NCBI GenBank assembly: GCA_947371715.1
Contig: CANBQQ010000235.1
Coordinates: 1 to 5,685 of the forward strand
Reading direction: 5' to 3'
Origin: Flavipsychrobacter stenotrophus
Lineage (GTDB): Bacteria > Bacteroidota > Bacteroidia > Chitinophagales > Chitinophagaceae
Length of the DNA stretch: 5,685 nt
Numbering within the stretch: position 1 is the first letter of the stretch; every line of letters starts with the position of its first letter. The notes beneath the pieces are model-generated. The model was not told the origin of the DNA. It saw only the letters and a list, made by a program, of their open reading frames with translations, and did not search any database. Shown here piece by piece: positions 5,635-5,685 of the stretch. A program made the translations under genes and the position numbers.

Positions 5635-5685
5635 GGTTATCATATTTATTACATGATACCGATAATAAAGCTGTGCCAAGTTTCG

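Noticed and set aside
5635..5679. Longer protease N-terminus starting at TTG 5679
   Set aside because: It would put 15 mostly polar residues before MKT and spoil a clear lipoprotein signal peptide; the ATG at 5634 (or 5643) fits better.
5641..5685. Promoter for the M48 gene in the right-hand edge (TTGG then TATCATGT on the - strand)
   Set aside because: The downstream element matches TAnnTTTG poorly, and the region is cut by the window edge.

Overview
The window looks like a chromosomal segment from a Bacteroidota bacterium, plausibly of the Chitinophagaceae/Sphingobacteriia type. The reasons are moderate GC, start codons without clear Shine-Dalgarno sequences, a good match to the Bacteroidetes -7 promoter box (TAnnTTTG) before the DinB-like gene, a Bacteroidetes-style lipoprotein signal, and the character of the proteins. 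This assignment is an inference; no rRNA or taxon-specific marker is present.

Layout. Positions 1-861 (+) hold the C-terminal part of NuoN, a membrane subunit of respiratory complex I, and its 5' end lies outside the window. A strong 12-bp hairpin (886-914) separates it from a convergent DinB-superfamily gene (924-1442, -). A non-coding stretch of about 360 bp follows (1443-1801). It lies between divergently transcribed genes, is AT-rich, and contains several short palindromes and repeated AAGTGTG-like words. Next come three tightly packed (+) genes: an Hpt phosphotransfer protein (1802-2140), a FIST-domain sensor (2160-3302) and a hybrid histidine kinase with a receiver domain (3299-4822). 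The FIST stop and kinase start share ATGA. A convergent gene for an M48-family zinc metalloprotease lipoprotein (4828-5634, -) ends only 5 nt from the kinase stop.

The most interesting part is the Hpt-FIST-hybrid kinase operon. The kinase has no membrane segment and no recognisable sensory domain of its own, so the adjacent FIST protein is the likely sensor. The kinase histidine, its receiver aspartate and the separate Hpt histidine make up three steps of a His-Asp-His relay. The arrangement resembles the proteobacterial NosP/NahK pair, in which a haem-binding FIST protein senses nitric oxide and controls a cytoplasmic hybrid kinase that signals through an Hpt protein. Here the Hpt is encoded in the same operon. 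No response regulator with an output domain is visible, so the final target must be encoded elsewhere. The ligand (nitric oxide or something else) cannot be settled from sequence alone.
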